From Mycolicibacter senuensis (lineage in GTDB: Bacteria; Actinomycetota; Actinomycetes; Mycobacteriales; Mycobacteriaceae), in NCBI RefSeq assembly GCF_002101885.1, contig NZ_LQPS01000036.1, positions 62,001-126,000 on the forward strand: a stretch of DNA of 64,000 nucleotides, written 5' to 3'. Below the pieces are notes generated by a model that was given only the letters and a program-made list of their open reading frames with translations, was not told the origin of the DNA and searched no databases. This document shows positions 25,489 to 34,055 of the stretch, piece after piece (positions within the stretch are counted from its first letter, which is position 1; every line of letters starts with the position of its first letter). The position numbers were made by a program, and so were the translations under genes.

Positions 25489-25961
25489 GCGACCAACCGG
25501 GGAGACAACCGCTGCGGGGCGATCTCGACGCCGGCCGCCAGGTCGTCGGCGAGCCCGGCGGCGAAGCTGCGCAGCCCGGCGAGGTCGATCCCGTACGGCG
25601 CCGGTGCGGGCACGGTCGCCAGCCGGTCGGCGCCGCGCCGCAGCAGGCTCACCGCGCCGATGACATTGCCGCGTTGTACATGGGTGACACCGACCGCCAG
25701 CTGCGCCAAGCCCTGCCACAGATCGCGTTCGGCGTCGGGCCGGTGTTTCCAGGCGGCTTCGAGCACCTCGTGGGCGTTGAACGCCAGCCCGTCATCGAGC
25801 AACAGCTGCGCGTAGGCCAGGGTCTGCGCCGGCGGCAGGTCGAGATCGTCGGGCACACCCTCGACACCGCCCGTGCTGCCGCGCGGCAGCGGCCGTCCCA
25901 GCCGGTCTCGCGGGCGGGCGTTGCGGGGCCGGCCCGACTCGTCGCGGTCGCGGGTAGTCAC
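25485..25961 (-). CDS. DUF309 family protein
   Basis: The 158-residue, mostly helical protein carries the DUF309 signature FNAHEVLEAAWKHRPDAERDLWQGLAQLAVGVTHVQRGN. The family binds no known ligand and its function is unsettled. The N-terminal 40 residues are basic and disordered (DRDESGRPRNARPRDRLGRP). It is in one operon with galT and galK (4-bp overlap) and lies 21 bp after the methyltransferase gene. Confidence 0.85.
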   Translation of the reverse strand: MTTRDRDESGRPRNARPRDRLGRPLPRGSTGGVEGVPDDLDLPPAQTLAYAQLLLDDGLAFNAHEVLEAAWKHRPDAERDLWQGLAQLAVGVTHVQRGNVIGAVSLLRRGADRLATVPAPAPYGIDLAGLRSFAAGLADDLAAGVEIAPQRLSPRLVA

Positions 25962-25982
25962 CCGTCCATCATGGCAAGTGCG

Positions 25983-26771
25983 TTACGCGGCCGGTTTGGC
26001 GGCGATGACCTCGATGGCGGCCATGTTGTTGCGGTGGCGGCGGAACGTCGCGCGCATGTTGAGCACCCGGGCCCGCGCGTCGGAGTCGCGCAGCACGTTG
26101 AACACGAACCGCAGCGCCCCGAACAGGCCCTCGTCGGCGATCAGCCGGTGCGGCTCCAGCAGCGCCATCGGCGCGTAGGAGATCTTCTCCACCTCGAAGC
26201 CGGCCTCGGTGAGCAGCTCGGACCATTCGGCGGCGGTCAGCGGGCGGGCGTTGACCTTGATGGAGCGGGCCAGCGCGGTGCGGACCTCTTCCTTGACGGC
26301 CTCGGGCACGTCGGCGGGCTGCAGCATCATCTCGTGGATCGCGTAGCGGCCGCCGGGCCGCAGCACCCGGAACGCCTCGCGCATGATCTCGGCCTTGTGG
26401 CTGTTGGTCTGCATGGTCAGCATCGCCTCGCCGATCACCACGTCGGCGCTGCCGGCGTCCAGCCCGGTCTCGGAGGCTTGGCCGGTCACGACCCGGCCCT
26501 TGTCGCCCACCACCGTGCGGACCACACCGGCGGCGTGGTCGTCGGCCTCGACACCGGTGTAGGTGCCCGGGGAGTGCTCCAGGATGTCCCGCGCGGTGCG
26601 GCCCATGCCGGGAGCGAGTTCGACGACGTCGGCCCCGGACAGATTCGCGTCGGTCAGCATCCGGTGGGTCAATCCGAGGCCGCCGGGCCGCAGCACCCGT
26701 TTGCCGAGCCGGGCGAAGAGCCAGTGGCCGGGCAGGTCAGCGGTTTTACGGTCGGGCATCGGGAGAGTCAT
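25983..26771 (-). CDS. Class I SAM-dependent methyltransferase
   Basis: The 262-residue protein has motif I VVELAPGMGRTARDIL, the ribose-contacting VEADDHAAG, ADVVIGEAMLTMQT at motif IV, and FRVLRPGGRYAIHEMML at post-motif. The acceptor is unknown. It leads the leftward operon that includes DUF309, galT and galK. The first ATG is 7 nt after TAACCT and likely leaderless; MPDRK four codons in is an alternative. An iron-box-like palindrome overlaps its promoter. Confidence 0.85.
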   Translation of the reverse strand: MTLPMPDRKTADLPGHWLFARLGKRVLRPGGLGLTHRMLTDANLSGADVVELAPGMGRTARDILEHSPGTYTGVEADDHAAGVVRTVVGDKGRVVTGQASETGLDAGSADVVIGEAMLTMQTNSHKAEIMREAFRVLRPGGRYAIHEMMLQPADVPEAVKEEVRTALARSIKVNARPLTAAEWSELLTEAGFEVEKISYAPMALLEPHRLIADEGLFGALRFVFNVLRDSDARARVLNMRATFRRHRNNMAAIEVIAAKPAA

Positions 26772-26776
26772 GCGAC

Positions 26777-26795
26777 GAAGGTTAGCCTTACCACC
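26777..26795. promoter_or_regulatory. Iron-box-like (IdeR) site overlapping the methyltransferase promoter
   Basis: The core AGGTTAGCCTTACC differs at two of 14 positions from the IdeR core AGGTTAGGCTAACC; about 12 of 19 positions of the full box match. It covers the -10 (TAACCT on the minus strand) five bp upstream of the start. A perfect 10-bp palindrome CCACCGGTGG (26791-26800) overlaps its edge and could belong to another regulator instead. Confidence 0.35.
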
Positions 26796-26896
26796 GGTGG
26801 ATCCGCTAGTAGACTTTAGACCCTAATTCTCCTTTATTTTTGGTGGCTCGGATCAGCGCGACGCTCGGTGTCGGTGCCCGACGATACGTTCACGCT

Positions 26897-28219
26897 GTGC
26901 TCACCGCAGGCTCGACGTTCGCCGGCTACCGCATCGTGCGGCAGCTCGGCTCGGGCGGCATGGGTGAGGTCTACCTGGCCGACCACCCGCGGCTGCCGCG
27001 CCGCGACGCGCTGAAGGTGCTGCCCGGCCAGGTCTCGGCCGACCCGAACTTCCGGGAGCGGTTCAACCGGGAAGCCGACCTGGCGGCATCACTGTGGCAT
27101 CCGCACATCGTCGGCGTGCACGACCGCGGCGAATACGACGGCCAGCTGTGGATCGCGATGGACTACGTCGACGGATCCGACGCCGACGCGCTGCTGCAGC
27201 ATCACCCGGGTGGGCTGCCGCGCAAGCAGGTGGTCGAGATCATCGCGGCCGTCGCGCAGGCCCTCGATTACGCCCATCAACGGGGTCTGCTGCACCGCGA
27301 CGTCAAACCGGCGAACATCCTGCTGACCAAGCCGGGCGAGTCGAGCGACCGGATCATCCTGGCGGACTTCGGGATCGGGCTGCGCGTCGACGAGGTCAGC
27401 GGCCTGACCGCGACCAACATGGCGGTCGGCACGCTGCGCTACGCCGCGCCCGAACAGCTGCGCGGTGAGGCGATCGATCACCGCGCCGACCAGTACGCGC
27501 TGGCCGCCACCGCCTATCACCTGCTGACCGGTAAGCCGCCGGTGCACCCCGACCCGGCCCGCCTCGACGCGGCGCTGGCCCGGGCGCTGGCCGAGAATCC
27601 CGCCGAGCGGTACGCCAGCTGCGCCGAGTTCGCCGCCGCGCTGCAGACCACCGCGCCCGTGTCGCTGCCGTTCTCACTACCGACGCCCCGACGCCGGGTT
27701 TCCAAGGGGTGGGGGTTTTCGGCCGCGGCGTTGCTGGGGCTGTACCTGCTCGGCAACACCTCGCACCCGCAACCGCCGGCGCCGGCCGCTGCCCCGGCCC
27801 CGCCCACGACCACCACGTCGACGACGACGGTGACGGCGCCGCCTCCCCCGCAAGCCCTCCAGCCACCGGCCACCACGACACCGGCATCGACACCGACACC
27901 GACACGTCCCGGCCCCGACCGTGACGCGCGCGGCCCCAGTGCGCGACTCCGGGCAGGCCGCTACCGGCGGTACCCGGGTCGATACGGCGATCGTCGGGCA
28001 ACTCGGCTGGACCGACTGCCTGGCGCGTTACCCGCGCGCCGACTGCGTGGCCGCAGCAGCCCGGATCGCCGGATCCCCCGACAGCACCGGGCCGGTGTTC
28101 CCTCCCGGCGCTTACACCATCCCCGACTACATGCCCTACGGCACCTACGGCGCCGGGGTCGGCCCGAACGGGTCGTGCACCTTCACCGTCGTCGACCGGT
28201 ATGGCCGCGTCGTCGATAG
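26897..28219 (+). CDS. Serine/threonine protein kinase (PknF/PknI-like), apparently frameshifted before its sensor domain
   Basis: The cytoplasmic kinase domain is complete: [10 protein letters not shown] loop, ALKVL lysine, HRDVKPANI catalytic loop, DFG, and APEQ. A membrane helix follows near residues 270-287 ([18 protein letters not shown]), then a Pro/Thr-rich linker ([15 protein letters not shown]). After about position 27910 the frame turns into Arg-rich nonsense, while a plausible extracytoplasmic domain continues in the +1 frame. Dropping one C from the run at about 27911-27918 would restore one protein of about 480 residues. The start is the GTG before [13 protein letters not shown]. 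It may be a real frameshift or a sequence error. Confidence 0.8.
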   Translation: MLTAGSTFAGYRIVRQLGSGGMGEVYLADHPRLPRRDALKVLPGQVSADPNFRERFNREADLAASLWHPHIVGVHDRGEYDGQLWIAMDYVDGSDADALLQHHPGGLPRKQVVEIIAAVAQALDYAHQRGLLHRDVKPANILLTKPGESSDRIILADFGIGLRVDEVSGLTATNMAVGTLRYAAPEQLRGEAIDHRADQYALAATAYHLLTGKPPVHPDPARLDAALARALAENPAERYASCAEFAAALQTTAPVSLPFSLPTPRRRVSKGWGFSAAALLGLYLLGNTSHPQPPAPAAAPAPPTTTTSTTTVTAPPPPQALQPPATTTPASTPTPTRPGPDRDARGPSARLRAGRYRRYPGRYGDRRATRLDRLPGALPARRLRGRSSPDRRIPRQHRAGVPSRRLHHPRLHALRHLRRRGRPERVVHLHRRRPVWPRRR

Positions 28220-28346
28220 AGGATCCCGGCTGATCACGCTGGGCACGCCCGAGGTCGAGATCGATCCGCGCGCCGAGGACGGCATGTTCGTCAGCTACGG
28301 GTGCACCCCGTGGGCGCGGACCGAACCGCTGCCCGGCGACTGGTGA
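27921..28346 (+). CDS. Displaced extracytoplasmic sensor domain of the kinase
   Basis: The 141-codon frame encodes a small domain with four cysteines ([24 protein letters not shown]) and [18 protein letters not shown]. This looks like a secreted, disulfide-bonded sensor fold. It has no ribosome binding site and no signal peptide, and its N-terminus (VTRAAPV) continues the linker of the kinase in a shifted frame. It is therefore best read as the 3' part of the kinase gene rather than a separate gene. Confidence 0.6.
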   Translation: MTRAAPVRDSGQAATGGTRVDTAIVGQLGWTDCLARYPRADCVAAAARIAGSPDSTGPVFPPGAYTIPDYMPYGTYGAGVGPNGSCTFTVVDRYGRVVDRGSRLITLGTPEVEIDPRAEDGMFVSYGCTPWARTEPLPGDW

Positions 28347-28394
28347 TCCGGCCGCCGCCGGAATAGCCCGGCGCTTGTGGTCGTTCGAGCCGGT

Positions 28395-28826
28395 ATGCCC
28401 AGACCCTTCACCGAAACCGAACGTCAGCAATTCCTCGCCGACAAGCACATCGCGGTGCTGTCCGTCGCCGCCACCGACGGCCGGCCCCCGGCCAGCGTCC
28501 CGATCTGGTACGACTACTCCCCCGGCGGCAACATCGTGCTCGACACCGGCACCGGTACCCGCAAAGTACGGCTGATCGACCAGGCCGGCGCGGTGACGCT
28601 GGTGGTGCAGCGCGAAGAGCTGCCTTACCAGTACGTCGTCGTCGAAGGCACCGTCATCGACGCCACCACGCCGGCGCCGCTGGAGCCACGGGAAACCATC
28701 GCGATCCGCTACCTCGGCGAGGAAGCCGGGCGGGCGTTCGCCGCGAGCATGGACAGCGCTTCCAGCGTGCTGTACACCATCCGGCCCGACCGCTGGTTCA
28801 GCGCGGACTTCTCCGGGGATCTGTAG
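28395..28826 (+). CDS. Pyridoxamine-5'-phosphate-oxidase-like FMN/F420-binding protein
   Basis: The 143-residue split-barrel protein reads IAVLSVAATDGRPPASVPIWYDY, then KVRLIDQAGAVTLVVQREELPYQYVVVEGTV. This is the usual pattern of the PNPOx-like/FDOR family that binds FMN, F420 or heme breakdown products. It ends with a short WFSADFSGDL strand. The start is the ATG before PRPFTETER; an in-frame GTG six codons earlier is less likely. Substrate and cofactor cannot be fixed by eye. Confidence 0.82.
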   Translation: MPRPFTETERQQFLADKHIAVLSVAATDGRPPASVPIWYDYSPGGNIVLDTGTGTRKVRLIDQAGAVTLVVQREELPYQYVVVEGTVIDATTPAPLEPRETIAIRYLGEEAGRAFAASMDSASSVLYTIRPDRWFSADFSGDL

Positions 28827-29105
28827 GGGGCCAGGCGCCTGCGAATCCCCGGCAGCAGCGTTCGAATGCGCGTCCGGTTGAGGTCTGTGTTCTTGAGCAC
28901 CGCTGTGATGCCCAGCCGCTCAGGTGAATTGGCCATCTCATTCGGTGCGGGGCGAAGCCGCCGATCCGGGCCGAGTCCAGCGGCCTGACCACCCCGACAC
29001 GTTGCGCCGGCTGCAGAACGCGATGTTCCACGAGATCGCCTGAGTCCATCGCTGAGCGAACTGGCCGGATTCGGGCCAACCGGCCGCGCACCTGCCCGAA
29101 CCAAT
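28827..29105. other. Intergenic region with coding-like remnants
   Basis: No complete gene is visible. On the plus strand a short frame (28924-29043) ends [16 protein letters not shown] and stops, which reads like the C-terminus of a decayed gene. On the minus strand a frame contains LGITAVLKNTDLNRTRIRTLLPG, also protein-like. Neither has a convincing start or full domain. Confidence 0.35.
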
Positions 29106-29132
29106 CAGGCCCCCTCGAAAAGAGGGGGCCTG
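29106..29132 (-). terminator. Hairpin terminator of tRNA-Tyr
   Basis: A perfect 11-bp GC-rich stem (CAGGCCCCCTC pairing with GAGGGGGCCTG) encloses a 5-nt loop. It starts 8 bp after the 3' end of the tRNA in the direction of transcription. There is no long T-run, which is usual for mycobacterial terminators. Confidence 0.75.
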
Positions 29133-29139
29133 ACCTGGG

Positions 29140-29222
29140 TGGCAGGTGCAGGATTCGAACCTGCGTAGGCTTACGCCGACGGATTTACAGTCCGCTTCCA
29201 TTGGCCGCTCGGACAACCTGCC
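29140..29222 (-). tRNA. tRNA-Tyr (GTA)
   Basis: The minus strand folds as a class II tRNA. The acceptor stem GGCAGGT pairs with ACCTGCC, and the anticodon loop CTGTAAA carries GTA. A long variable arm follows, and the T-loop is GGTTCGAATCC. The discriminator base is A. CCA is not fully encoded (CCCA follows). It is divergent from yajQ. Confidence 0.95.
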
Positions 29223-29271
29223 GTATCGCGCCTAGCAGACTACAACGAGGATGGACCCGGGACACAAACGG

Positions 29272-29307
29272 GCAGCACAGCACCAAAGAGCAGCACAGCA
29301 CCAAAGA
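29272..29307 (+). repeat. Two tandem 18-bp direct repeats in the yajQ leader
   Basis: GCAGCACAGCACCAAAGA occurs twice in perfect tandem, ending just before the GAGAGGAA ribosome binding site of yajQ. It lies in the spacer between divergent tRNA-Tyr and yajQ. It may be a simple slippage duplication in the untranslated leader. Confidence 0.9.
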
Positions 29308-29320
29308 GAGGAACAGGTTC

Positions 29321-29812
29321 GTGGCGGACTCATCGTTCGACATCGTCAGCAAGGTCGACCGGCAGGAGGTCGACAACGCGTTGAACCAGGCCGCCAAGGA
29401 GCTGGCCACCCGGTTCGACTTCCGCGGTACCGACACCACCATCGCGTGGAAGGGCGAGGAGACCATCGAGTTGGTCAGCTCCACCGAGGAGCGGGTCAAG
29501 GCCGCTGTCGACGTGTTCAAGGAGAAGCTGATCCGGCGGGACATCTCGATGAAGGCGTTCGATGCCGGCGACCCGCAGCCCTCGGGCAAGACCTACAAGG
29601 TCAGCGGGGGCCTCAAGCAGGGCATCAACGCCGAGCAGGCCAAGAAGATCAACAAGCTGGTGCGCGACGAGGGCCCCAAGGGCGTCAAGACCCAGACCCA
29701 GGGCGACGAAATCCGGGTGTCGTCGAAGAAGCGCGACGACCTGCAGGCCGTCATTTCGCTGCTCAAGGGCGCGGATTTGGACATCGCACTGCAGTTTGTC
29801 AACTATAGGTAG
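29321..29812 (+). CDS. yajQ: YajQ family nucleotide-binding protein
   Basis: The 163-residue protein is a standard-length YajQ (UPF0234). It reads [42 protein letters not shown], then the second half [27 protein letters not shown] and a terminal LQFVNYR. YajQ proteins have two ferredoxin-like domains and bind nucleotides; a cyclic-di-GMP-binding role is known in Xanthomonas. It corresponds in synteny to M. tuberculosis Rv0566c. The start is GTG after GAGAGGAA. Confidence 0.95.
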   Translation: MADSSFDIVSKVDRQEVDNALNQAAKELATRFDFRGTDTTIAWKGEETIELVSSTEERVKAAVDVFKEKLIRRDISMKAFDAGDPQPSGKTYKVSGGLKQGINAEQAKKINKLVRDEGPKGVKTQTQGDEIRVSSKKRDDLQAVISLLKGADLDIALQFVNYR

Positions 29813-29856
29813 AAAGGCTCTGCCCACCGGCCCGCCGAGTGCCTAGGCTGGTGATC

Positions 29857-31338
29857 GTGGACACACAGGATGCCGTCGACGTCGTCATCATCGGTGCCGG
29901 GATCTCCGGTATTGGCGCGGCCTACCGCATCGCCGAGCGGAATCCGGACACCAGCTACGTCATCCTGGAGCGCCGCGAACGCATCGGCGGCACCTGGGAC
30001 CTGTTCCGCTATCCCGGGGTGCGCTCGGACAGCAGCATCTTCACGCTGTGCCTGCCCTACGAGCCGTGGACCGGCCGGGAACGGGTGGCCGAGGGCGACG
30101 AGATCCGCGAATACCTGACCGACGCCGCGCGCAAGCACGGAATCGACTCCCACATCCGGTTCAACAGCCACGTGACCGCCGCGAACTGGGATTCCTCGAC
30201 CGACACCTGGACGGTGACGGCGGAGGACGGCAGCACTGGGACATCCAAGACCTACCGCAGCCGGTTCGTGTTCTTCGGCTCCGGCTACTACAACTACGAC
30301 GAGGGCTACACGCCGGACTTCCCGGGCATCGAGACCTTCACCGGCACGGTGGTCCACCCGCAACACTGGCCCGAGGACCTGGACTACACCGGCAAGAAGG
30401 TGGTGGTCATCGGCAGCGGCGCGACCGCCATGTCACTGGTGCCGGCGCTGACCCAGCGGGCCGCCAAAGTCACCCTGCTGCAGCGCACGCCGACATATCT
30501 GATCTCCGCATCCAAGTACAGCAAGTTCGTCGACGTGGTCGCAAAGCTGTTGCCCCGTAAGGTGGCCCACCCGATCATCCGGCTGACCATGGCACTGTTC
30601 GAGGGCTGGGTCTGGTTCCTGGCCCGCAAGACGCCGCCGATCCTGAAACGGATGCTGCGCCGCCAAGCCGTCCAGAACCTGCCGCCCGGCTACCCGGTCG
30701 ACGTCCACTTCAAGCCGCCGTACCAACCGTGGGACCAGCGGCTCTGCCTGATCCTGGACGCCGACCTCTACGGCGAGATCAGCGCCGGACGGGTGGAGAT
30801 GGTCACCGACCGGATCGATCACTTCGACGCGTCCGGTATCGCACTGCAGTCCCAGCAGCACCTCGACGCCGACGTCATCGTCACCGCCACCGGCCTGCAG
30901 CTGCAGGCGCTGGGCGGGGTCCGGATCAGCTTGGACGGCACCGAGATCAAGCCAGCCGACCGGTTCGTCTACAAGGCGCACATGCTCGACGGCGTGCCGA
31001 ACCTGTTCTGGTGCGTGGGCTACACCAACGCCTCCTGGACGCTGCGCGCCGACATGACCGCCCGGTCCACCGCCAAGCTGATCGACCACATGAACTCCCG
31101 CGGCTACACCCACGCCTACCCGCACCTGGGCGATGAGCCGCTCACCGAGAAGCCCGCCTGGGACATTCAGGCCGGCTACGTGCTGCGCTCCCTGCACGCG
31201 CTGCCGAAGTCCGGCACCAAGCGGCCGTGGAACGTCCGGCAGAACTACTTCGTCGACGCCGTGGACCACCGCTTCGACCGGATCGACGAGTCGATGGTGT
31301 TCGGGCGGGCCGGCGAAAGCGAACCGCTAGCGGGGTGA
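29857..31338 (+). CDS. EthA-like FAD-containing Baeyer-Villiger monooxygenase (Rv0565c orthologue)
   Basis: The 493-residue flavoprotein has the FAD site VVIIGAGISGIGAAYRI and an NADPH site VVVIGSGATAMSLVPAL. Between them FPGIETFTGTVVHPQHWPE carries the region of the Baeyer-Villiger fingerprint. Its position after yajQ and before gpsA matches Rv0565c, a paralogue of the ethionamide activator EthA. The GTG used is 7 nt after TAGGCT, so the message is likely leaderless; GTG codons two and six codons earlier are possible but would fall on or inside the -10 box. Confidence 0.9.
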   Translation: MDTQDAVDVVIIGAGISGIGAAYRIAERNPDTSYVILERRERIGGTWDLFRYPGVRSDSSIFTLCLPYEPWTGRERVAEGDEIREYLTDAARKHGIDSHIRFNSHVTAANWDSSTDTWTVTAEDGSTGTSKTYRSRFVFFGSGYYNYDEGYTPDFPGIETFTGTVVHPQHWPEDLDYTGKKVVVIGSGATAMSLVPALTQRAAKVTLLQRTPTYLISASKYSKFVDVVAKLLPRKVAHPIIRLTMALFEGWVWFLARKTPPILKRMLRRQAVQNLPPGYPVDVHFKPPYQPWDQRLCLILDADLYGEISAGRVEMVTDRIDHFDASGIALQSQQHLDADVIVTATGLQLQALGGVRISLDGTEIKPADRFVYKAHMLDGVPNLFWCVGYTNASWTLRADMTARSTAKLIDHMNSRGYTHAYPHLGDEPLTEKPAWDIQAGYVLRSLHALPKSGTKRPWNVRQNYFVDAVDHRFDRIDESMVFGRAGESEPLAG

Positions 31339-31357
31339 GCCGGGGTAACTTCGCCGC

Positions 31358-32383
31358 ATGGCAGCTGCTACCCGCACACCCAAGGTCGTCGTGCTCGGCG
31401 GCGGATCGTTCGGCACGACCGTGGCGTCCATCTGCTCGCGGCGCGCACCGACACTGCAGTGGGTGCGTTCCGATTCGACCGCCGACGACATCAACGACAA
31501 CCGGCGCAACAGCCGCTACCTGGGCAACGAGGTGGTGCTCAGCGAGACCCTGCGCGCCACCACCGATTTCGCCGAGGCCGCCCACAGCGCCGACGTGGTC
31601 GTGATGGCCGTGCCCTCGCACGGCTTCCGGGACGTGCTCACCGAGCTCGCCAGCGAGCTGCGGCCGTGGGTGCCGGTGGTGTCACTGGTCAAGGGCCTCG
31701 AGCAGGGCACCAACATGCGGATGTCGCAGATCGTCGACGAGGTGCTGCCCGGCCATCCCGCCGGGATCCTGGCCGGCCCGAACATCGCCCGCGAGGTCGC
31801 CGAGGGTTATGCCGCCGCGGCGGTGCTGGCCATGCCCGACCCGCACCTGGCCGCTGAACTGGCGATGCTGTTCAGCACCAAACGGTTCCGCGTCTACACC
31901 ACCGACGACGTGACCGGCGTCGAGATGGCCGGAGCGCTCAAGAACGTCTACGCGATCGCGGTCGGGATGGGCTACTCGCTGGGGATCGGCGAGAACACCC
32001 GCGCCATGGTGATGTCACGTTCGGTGCGGGAGATGTCCAAGCTGGGCGAGGCGATGGGCGGCGCCCGCGACACGTTCTCCGGTCTGGCCGGCATGGGCGA
32101 TCTGATCGTCACCTGCACCAGCCAGCGCAGCCGCAACCGCTTCGTCGGCGAACAACTGGGCGCGGGCAAACCGATCGACGAGATCATCGCGTCGATGAAC
32201 CAGGTCGCCGAGGGGGTGCGCGCGGCCAGCGTGATCATGGAGTTCGCCTCGCAGTACGGGCTGAACATGCCCATCGCGCGCGAAGTCGACGGCGTAATCA
32301 ACCACGGCTCGACCGTCGAGCAGGCCTACCGCGGGCTGATCGCCGAAACACCCGGGCACGAGGTGGAGGGAACCGGGTTCTGA
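31358..32383 (+). CDS. gpsA: Glycerol-3-phosphate dehydrogenase [NAD(P)+]
   Basis: The 341-residue enzyme reduces dihydroxyacetone phosphate to glycerol-3-phosphate for phospholipid synthesis. The Rossmann motif VVVLGGGSFGTTVAS is at the start. The substrate region LSLVKGLE-type (VVSLVKGLEQGTNMRMSQ), the catalytic lysine in AGALKNVYAIAVGM, and GMGDLIVTCTS..RNR are all present. It is one of the two GpsA types in mycobacteria (Rv0564c position). A TAACTT box 6 nt before the ATG suggests a leaderless transcript. Confidence 0.95.
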   Translation: MAAATRTPKVVVLGGGSFGTTVASICSRRAPTLQWVRSDSTADDINDNRRNSRYLGNEVVLSETLRATTDFAEAAHSADVVVMAVPSHGFRDVLTELASELRPWVPVVSLVKGLEQGTNMRMSQIVDEVLPGHPAGILAGPNIAREVAEGYAAAAVLAMPDPHLAAELAMLFSTKRFRVYTTDDVTGVEMAGALKNVYAIAVGMGYSLGIGENTRAMVMSRSVREMSKLGEAMGGARDTFSGLAGMGDLIVTCTSQRSRNRFVGEQLGAGKPIDEIIASMNQVAEGVRAASVIMEFASQYGLNMPIAREVDGVINHGSTVEQAYRGLIAETPGHEVEGTGF

Positions 32384-32525
32384 CTGTGGGATCCCTGTGT
32401 GATTCACGCCGACTGTGTAACCGATGTTTACTTGCCCGACATGTCTAATTCCTGATTCGGAAATATGACATCAATAGTTTTCCTGCAGCTCAGAAACACC
32501 GACGAGGGCAGGGGAACCAACCACG

Positions 32526-34037
32526 ATGCTGACCGCGCGTAAAGCCGGCACCGACGTCGACCGACGTCCAAGCCGATCACGCACGATCCTGCGTTATGAC
32601 CTGCCGGCATCCCTGGTGGTGTTCCTGGTCGCGCTGCCGCTGTCGCTGGGCATCGCCATCGCCTCCGACGCCCCGGTGCTCGCCGGGTTGATCGCCGCCA
32701 TCGTCGGCGGGATCGTCGTCGGCGCACTGGGCGGGTCGCCACTGCAGGTGAGCGGGCCGGCGGCCGGGCTGACCGTGGTCGTCGCCGATCTGGTGAGCCG
32801 CTTCGGCTGGAAGGTGACCTGCGCGATCACCGTCGGCGCGGGCGTGCTGCAGATCCTGCTGGGACTGAGCCGGGTGGCGCGGGCCGCGCTGGCGATCTCG
32901 CCGGTCGTAGTGCACGCCATGCTGGCCGGCATCGGCATCACGATCACCCTGCAACAACTTCACGTGCTGCTGGGCGGTCAGTCGGCGAGTTCGGCGTGGG
33001 AGAACCTGTCCGGCCTGCCCGACGGGCTGATCGAGGCCCAGGGCACCGAGCCGATCCTGGGCATCCTGGTCATCATCACCATGCTCGCCTGGCGATCGGT
33101 GCCCGGCGCGCTGGGCCGGGTTCCCGGGCCGCTGGTCGCGATCGTCGGGGCGACGGTGCTGACCCTGGTCTTCTCCCTCGACGTGCGCCGCATCAGGCTG
33201 GACGGGTCACTGCTGGACGCCGTGCAACTGCCCGCGCTGCCGCACGGCAACTGGACTGCCGCCTTCGTCGGCGTGGTCATCGTGGCGTTGATCGCCAGCG
33301 TGGAGAGTCTGCTCTCGGCGGTGTCGGTGGACCGGATGCACACCGGGGCGCGCACCGACTTCAACCGCGAACTGATCGGTCAGGGCGCCGCCAACGTCAC
33401 CTCCGGGATGCTGGGCGGCCTGCCGATCACCGGGGTGATCGTGCGCAGCGCCACCAACGTCAATTCCGGCGCGAAGTCCCGGGCCTCGGCGTTCCTGCAC
33501 GGCGTGTGGATCCTGCTGTTCGCGCTGCCGTTCGCCGCGCTGGTCCAACAGATCCCGAGTGCCGCGCTGGCCGGCCTGCTGATCACCGTCGGGTTTCAGC
33601 TGATCAAGACGGTCCACATCGAAGCCGCGTGGCGCAGCCGGGATCTCGCGGTCTACCTGGTAACGCTGCTGGGCGTGGTGTTCCTCAACCTGCTGCACGG
33701 TGTGCTGATCGGGCTGGCCCTGGCCATGGTGTTGACCGGCTGGCGGGTGATCCGGGTCAAGATCGTCGCCGAGCACATCGGCGACGAATGGCTGGTGAGT
33801 GTCTCGGGCGCGTGCACCTTCCTGGCGCTGCCCCGGCTGACGGGCGTGCTGGCGGCGATCCCAGCCGGCACCCACGTCACCCTCGACGTCTCGACCACCT
33901 ACCTCGATCACGCGGCCGAGCAGGCTCTCGAAGACTGGCGGCGACAGCATCAGGCCACCGGCGGCACCATCTACACCCCCGGTGACACCGCGGCAGACAC
34001 CAGCGAGGACGCGAACACACCGGCGAACCAGGACTGA
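32526..34037 (+). CDS. SulP family inorganic anion transporter
   Basis: The 503-residue protein has 10-12 membrane helices in SulP order: YDLPASLVVFLVALPLSLGIAIAS, GGSPLQVSGPAAGLTVVV, and NRELIGQGAANVTSGMLGGLPITGVIVRSATN. A degenerate STAS-like domain ends it (about 420-480). SulP proteins carry sulfate, bicarbonate or related anions; no carbonic-anhydrase fusion is present. It interrupts the gpsA-htpX adjacency seen in M. tuberculosis. The ATG follows GGGGAACC, and a long AT-rich 142-bp leader lies upstream. Confidence 0.9.
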   Translation: MLTARKAGTDVDRRPSRSRTILRYDLPASLVVFLVALPLSLGIAIASDAPVLAGLIAAIVGGIVVGALGGSPLQVSGPAAGLTVVVADLVSRFGWKVTCAITVGAGVLQILLGLSRVARAALAISPVVVHAMLAGIGITITLQQLHVLLGGQSASSAWENLSGLPDGLIEAQGTEPILGILVIITMLAWRSVPGALGRVPGPLVAIVGATVLTLVFSLDVRRIRLDGSLLDAVQLPALPHGNWTAAFVGVVIVALIASVESLLSAVSVDRMHTGARTDFNRELIGQGAANVTSGMLGGLPITGVIVRSATNVNSGAKSRASAFLHGVWILLFALPFAALVQQIPSAALAGLLITVGFQLIKTVHIEAAWRSRDLAVYLVTLLGVVFLNLLHGVLIGLALAMVLTGWRVIRVKIVAEHIGDEWLVSVSGACTFLALPRLTGVLAAIPAGTHVTLDVSTTYLDHAAEQALEDWRRQHQATGGTIYTPGDTAADTSEDANTPANQD

Positions 34038-34055
34038 GCTGAGCTCGGAAGCGCC

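Noticed and set aside
28709..29104. A 131-residue minus-strand protein overlapping the flavin-binding gene
   Set aside because: It has no recognised domain and runs antisense into a well supported gene; only a short protein-like patch remains, noted as a remnant.
29106..29307. tRNA-Tyr as an integration site for a mobile element
   Set aside because: I saw no duplicated tRNA 3' end and no integrase nearby; the 18-bp repeat lies on the 5' side in the yajQ leader.
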